Positions 63,001 to 64,000 of a stretch of 64,000 bases of DNA are shown piece after piece (position 1 is the first letter of the stretch; every line of letters begins with the position of its first letter). A model generated the notes under the pieces. That model worked only from the letters and a program-made list of their open reading frames with translations, ran no database searches and was not told the origin of the DNA. Source of the DNA: UBA4416 sp040386075 (GTDB taxonomy: Bacteria; Bacteroidota; Bacteroidia; B-17B0; Aurantibacillaceae). The DNA is taken from the NCBI GenBank assembly GCA_040386075.1, contig JAZKGE010000013.1:62001-126000 (forward strand), written 5' to 3'. The translations under genes and the position numbers were made by a program.

Positions 63001-63610
63001 TACCACCTCCATAGGTACCGAACCAAAGGTTTCCTTTACTATCTTCAATAATGCTCCTAACAGCATTGTTAGCCAAACCCTGGGCTGTTGTATAATTCGT
63101 AAAACATCTTCCATCGTATTTACTAACCCCACCGCCATAAGTACCAAACCAAAGGTTTCCCTTTTTATCTTCGGCAATGCTCCACACTGTATTATTAACC
63201 AGGCCTTGCGCTGTGCTATAAGTGGTAAAAGATCTTCCATCATATTTACTAACGCCACCGCCATAAGTACCAAACCAAAGATTTCCCATTTTATCCATAA
63301 AGCCACAATTTATACCGCTCAATGCCAAACCCTGTTCAGTACCAAAATTTGTAAAGCCTGGTTGGCCTAAACCATCGGCAAAAGGATTTGCAGTAATAGT
63401 TGGAGTTCCGGAAGCAATTAGTTTAGGCGCATTGGCTGTAGTTAACTGAGTGACAACCGGTGGCTTTAATGTGTCGGTACCAGGCGTTAGAACAACAGGC
63501 TTTGCAAGTGCTGAAGTCTCAACTAAAGTTTTTATATCGTTTGGTTTACTATTTGTGTTGCAGGAGATAAAGATCAAACAAAACGAAAAAAATAAAATGC
63601 AATTTTTCAT
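60029..63610 (-). CDS. Giant propeller sensor lipoprotein with Y_Y_Y domain and PP2C output
   Basis: 1193 residues. Lipoprotein signal (lipobox FISC, Cys17), a Pro/Thr-rich linker, then about twelve near-identical 42-residue beta-propeller repeats (about 98-600; typical unit GNLWFGTYGGGVSKYDG) and one decayed copy. A further beta region contains a Y_Y_Y-type domain (about 790-865), a membrane helix at 875-896, a coiled coil with EITDSINYAERIQRS, and a SpoIIE/PP2C domain from about 970 with SGDFYWAAK, TADSTGHGVPGAIM, KDGMDASL, ITDGMADQFGG and VDDVCIIGVKI. The sensor half is that of hybrid two-component systems, but a phosphatase replaces the histidine kinase. Confidence 0.9.
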   Translation of the reverse strand: MKNCILFFSFCLIFISCNTNSKPNDIKTLVETSALAKPVVLTPGTDTLKPPVVTQLTTANAPKLIASGTPTITANPFADGLGQPGFTNFGTEQGLALSGINCGFMDKMGNLWFGTYGGGVSKYDGRSFTTYSTAQGLVNNTVWSIAEDKKGNLWFGTYGGGVSKYDGRCFTNYTTAQGLANNAVRSIIEDSKGNLWFGTYGGGISKYDGKTFTNYTTAQGLANNTVWSIVEDKRGNLWFGTNAEGVSKYDGKTFTTYRTIQSADNNTIFSIAEDKAGNLWFGSYGSGVSKYDGKNFTNYSTAHGLVNNVVLSIIEDASGNLWFGTNGGGVSKYDGVSFTNYSTTEGLANNAVWSITEDKAKNLWFGTLGGGISKYNGRSFTHYSVTQGLTHNTVWSIEEDKNGDLWFGTYGGGVSKYDGRSFTNYTTAQGLANDGILNITEDRTGNLWFGTNGSGVSKYDGRSFTNYSIAQGLAGNAVRTAAEDKAGNLWFGTDNAGVSKFDGKSFTNYSTAQGLANNAVLSMAADKKGNLWFGTQGGGVSKFDGKTFTNYTTAQGLANNTVLSITEDKTGNLWLGTEGGVSKYDGISFANYSTKDGLADNVVTQVVIDSHQNIVLATNLGFCVLEYTPLSASTKKQNSAAMFGTNSDIESQYKPVFQAYNNKTGYPVKDINAGQHCMFCDSKGILWAGCGDNKLVRIDMDAINTNLKPLSLVIQNIKISEENIAWYNLNEKLHGQNLKLDSNTVAPNITEEVTTFGRELNQSERDSMARKFGDMKFEDITKWYPLPEQLLLPYNHNSITFEFAAIDPGMSKFVKYQYMLQGYDDNWSPLTNNTSATFGNMSEGSYTFKLKCLSPYNVWSETGYTFKVLPPWYRTWWMYTVYVLVLISFIWILVWYNGRKLKAKAMELKQKVDEATHEIKEQKHIIEEKHKEITDSINYAERIQRSLLASKELLDANLSVSASGVEDAYFVFFQPKDIVSGDFYWAAKLDRSGEAGNFVLVTADSTGHGVPGAIMSILNISCLKETVKQGITQPAEILNNTRKLIIETLKKDGSAEGGKDGMDASLITFDLANNKMTYAAANNPVWIVRDHKLLEYKADKMPIGKHDKDDIPFTQHIIDLKKGDVVYSITDGMADQFGGPKGKKFMYKRLKELVTSIAALPMQEQKEKLSIALNDWKGNLAQVDDVCIIGVKI
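61730..63319. repeat. Tandem 126-bp coding repeats (about 12 units)
   Basis: Twelve 126-bp units, plus a decayed thirteenth, encode the propeller repeats of the gene at 60029. Several neighbours are almost identical at protein level (SKYDGRSFTNYTTAQGLA recurs with few changes), which suggests recent expansion by unequal recombination. Unit number may vary between strains and may be mis-assembled in short-read data. Confidence 0.85.
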
Positions 63611-63667
63611 AGAAACTGGAAAGGTTAATGAAAGCAGAATAAAAAGTAGAACAGTTAAATATAAAAA

Positions 63668-64000
63668 TTACTTTTTAAATAATTGGATAATTTTCCTTAA
63701 AGGCTTGGCATAAAGTGTATAAAAATGGGGTTTCAATCCATTGATCTTCCAGGCCTTTCTGTCCTCATTATTTGCCCTTAGCCTGTTCTTTAAAGATACA
63801 TTGCTCTTCCCGCCTACTCGCATTTTGATAATGAACTCCGGCAAATAGGCCAATTTGATCTTGTGCTTATGGATGAAACGCAACATTAATTCATAGTCGG
63901 CGGCAGACACAAAGCTTAAATTAAAAGCACCGTGTCTTTCGTACACAGATCGTTTCACGAAAAATGTAGGATGTGGCGGCATCCAGCCTTTTAAGAACAT
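63668..64000 (-). CDS. Family 2 glycosyltransferase, C-terminal part
   Basis: The visible 110 residues are the end of a GT2-type enzyme; the gene runs past the right edge of the window (the Met at the edge is probably internal). Marks: HPTFFVKRSVYERHGAFN and SAADYELMLRFIHKHKI, the acceptor-site region with the Asp of the ED/DYE block, then YLPEFIIKMRVGGKSN and a basic tail. This is the pattern of WcaA/CPS-type sugar transferases for surface polysaccharide. The nucleotide-sugar site (DxD) is outside the window. Confidence 0.8.
   Translation of the reverse strand: MFLKGWMPPHPTFFVKRSVYERHGAFNLSFVSAADYELMLRFIHKHKIKLAYLPEFIIKMRVGGKSNVSLKNRLRANNEDRKAWKINGLKPHFYTLYAKPLRKIIQLFKK

Noticed and set aside
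62677..63306. Long overlapping frame on the minus strand inside the propeller gene
   Set aside because: It is an out-of-frame shadow kept open by the repeated sequence; its repeats mirror those of the true gene and it has no independent features.
61730..63319. Regular repeats that could suggest a CRISPR array
   Set aside because: The units are 126 bp, contiguous, in frame and encode propeller blades of one protein; there are no short repeats with unique spacers.

Overview
The window is AT-rich chromosomal DNA from a member of the Bacteroidota. Several independent signs point there: a type IX secretion/gliding locus (porP, gldK, gldL, gldM, gldN), proteins with T9SS type A and type B C-terminal sorting domains, PorP/SprF-family membrane proteins, a GldI-like FKBP lipoprotein, the long form of IspG, and candidate promoters with the Bacteroidota -7 box TAnnTTTG. 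The genus cannot be fixed from the sequence. The organism appears to be a carotenoid-pigmented, T9SS-bearing (possibly gliding) bacterium that makes lysine through diaminopimelate and isoprenoids through the MEP route. No tRNA, rRNA, CRISPR array, prophage or insertion sequence was recognised.

Layout. 1-684: end of an unknown gene. 681-5199: carotenoid island (idi, crtB, crtI on minus; a crtD-like desaturase on plus). 5203-20143: three loci that together hold four TPR-membrane-PP2C (SpoIIE-like) phosphatase sensors, interleaved with an outer-membrane beta-barrel protein, an MFS transporter, a Tat-exported LD-carboxypeptidase, a metallo-hydrolase, a large secreted protein and a degenerate response-regulator receiver. 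20229-24667: gcvP and a GT-C membrane glycosyltransferase. 24817-29859: folding/export cluster made of tatA, three FKBP lipoproteins (one GldI-like) and two cyclophilin-FKBP fusions. 30034-32688: large GEVED/T9SS secreted protein. 32957-35435: lysC-lysA. 35457-35710: a strikingly folded non-coding element. 35734-40579: a secreted protein of unknown role, a SnoaL-like protein, three tandem small zinc-finger/lipobox proteins, and a UbiD decarboxylase. 40643-46897: gldN-M-L-K and porP. 47206-53659: cyclase-family hydrolase, ispG, a TPR/type B CTD/PorP cassette, and a RecD-like helicase. 53784-59628: sugar-nucleotide genes (DegT aminotransferase, ugd, uxs), a DUF3857-type protein and acylphosphatase. 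59629-63610: thioesterase and a giant propeller-PP2C sensor. 63668-64000: end of a family 2 glycosyltransferase.

How the parts fit. Much of the window concerns the cell envelope. The T9SS core would export the type A and type B CTD proteins. The FKBP/cyclophilin/Tat cluster would assist folding and export. The ugd-uxs-DegT genes and the two glycosyltransferases would supply surface polysaccharide. Five PP2C sensors with nearly identical output domains suggest partner-switching or Ser/Thr-phosphorylation signalling fed by many different inputs, but no matching kinase or anti-sigma partner is visible here.

The least explained items are the three tandem proteins at 37438-38623, which carry what looks like a lipoprotein signal peptide in the middle of the chain, and the 254-nt nested palindromic element at 35457-35710. 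Start sites were moved from the longest frame where a signal peptide, a gene overlap or family length argued for it. All functional statements rest on motif recognition by eye.
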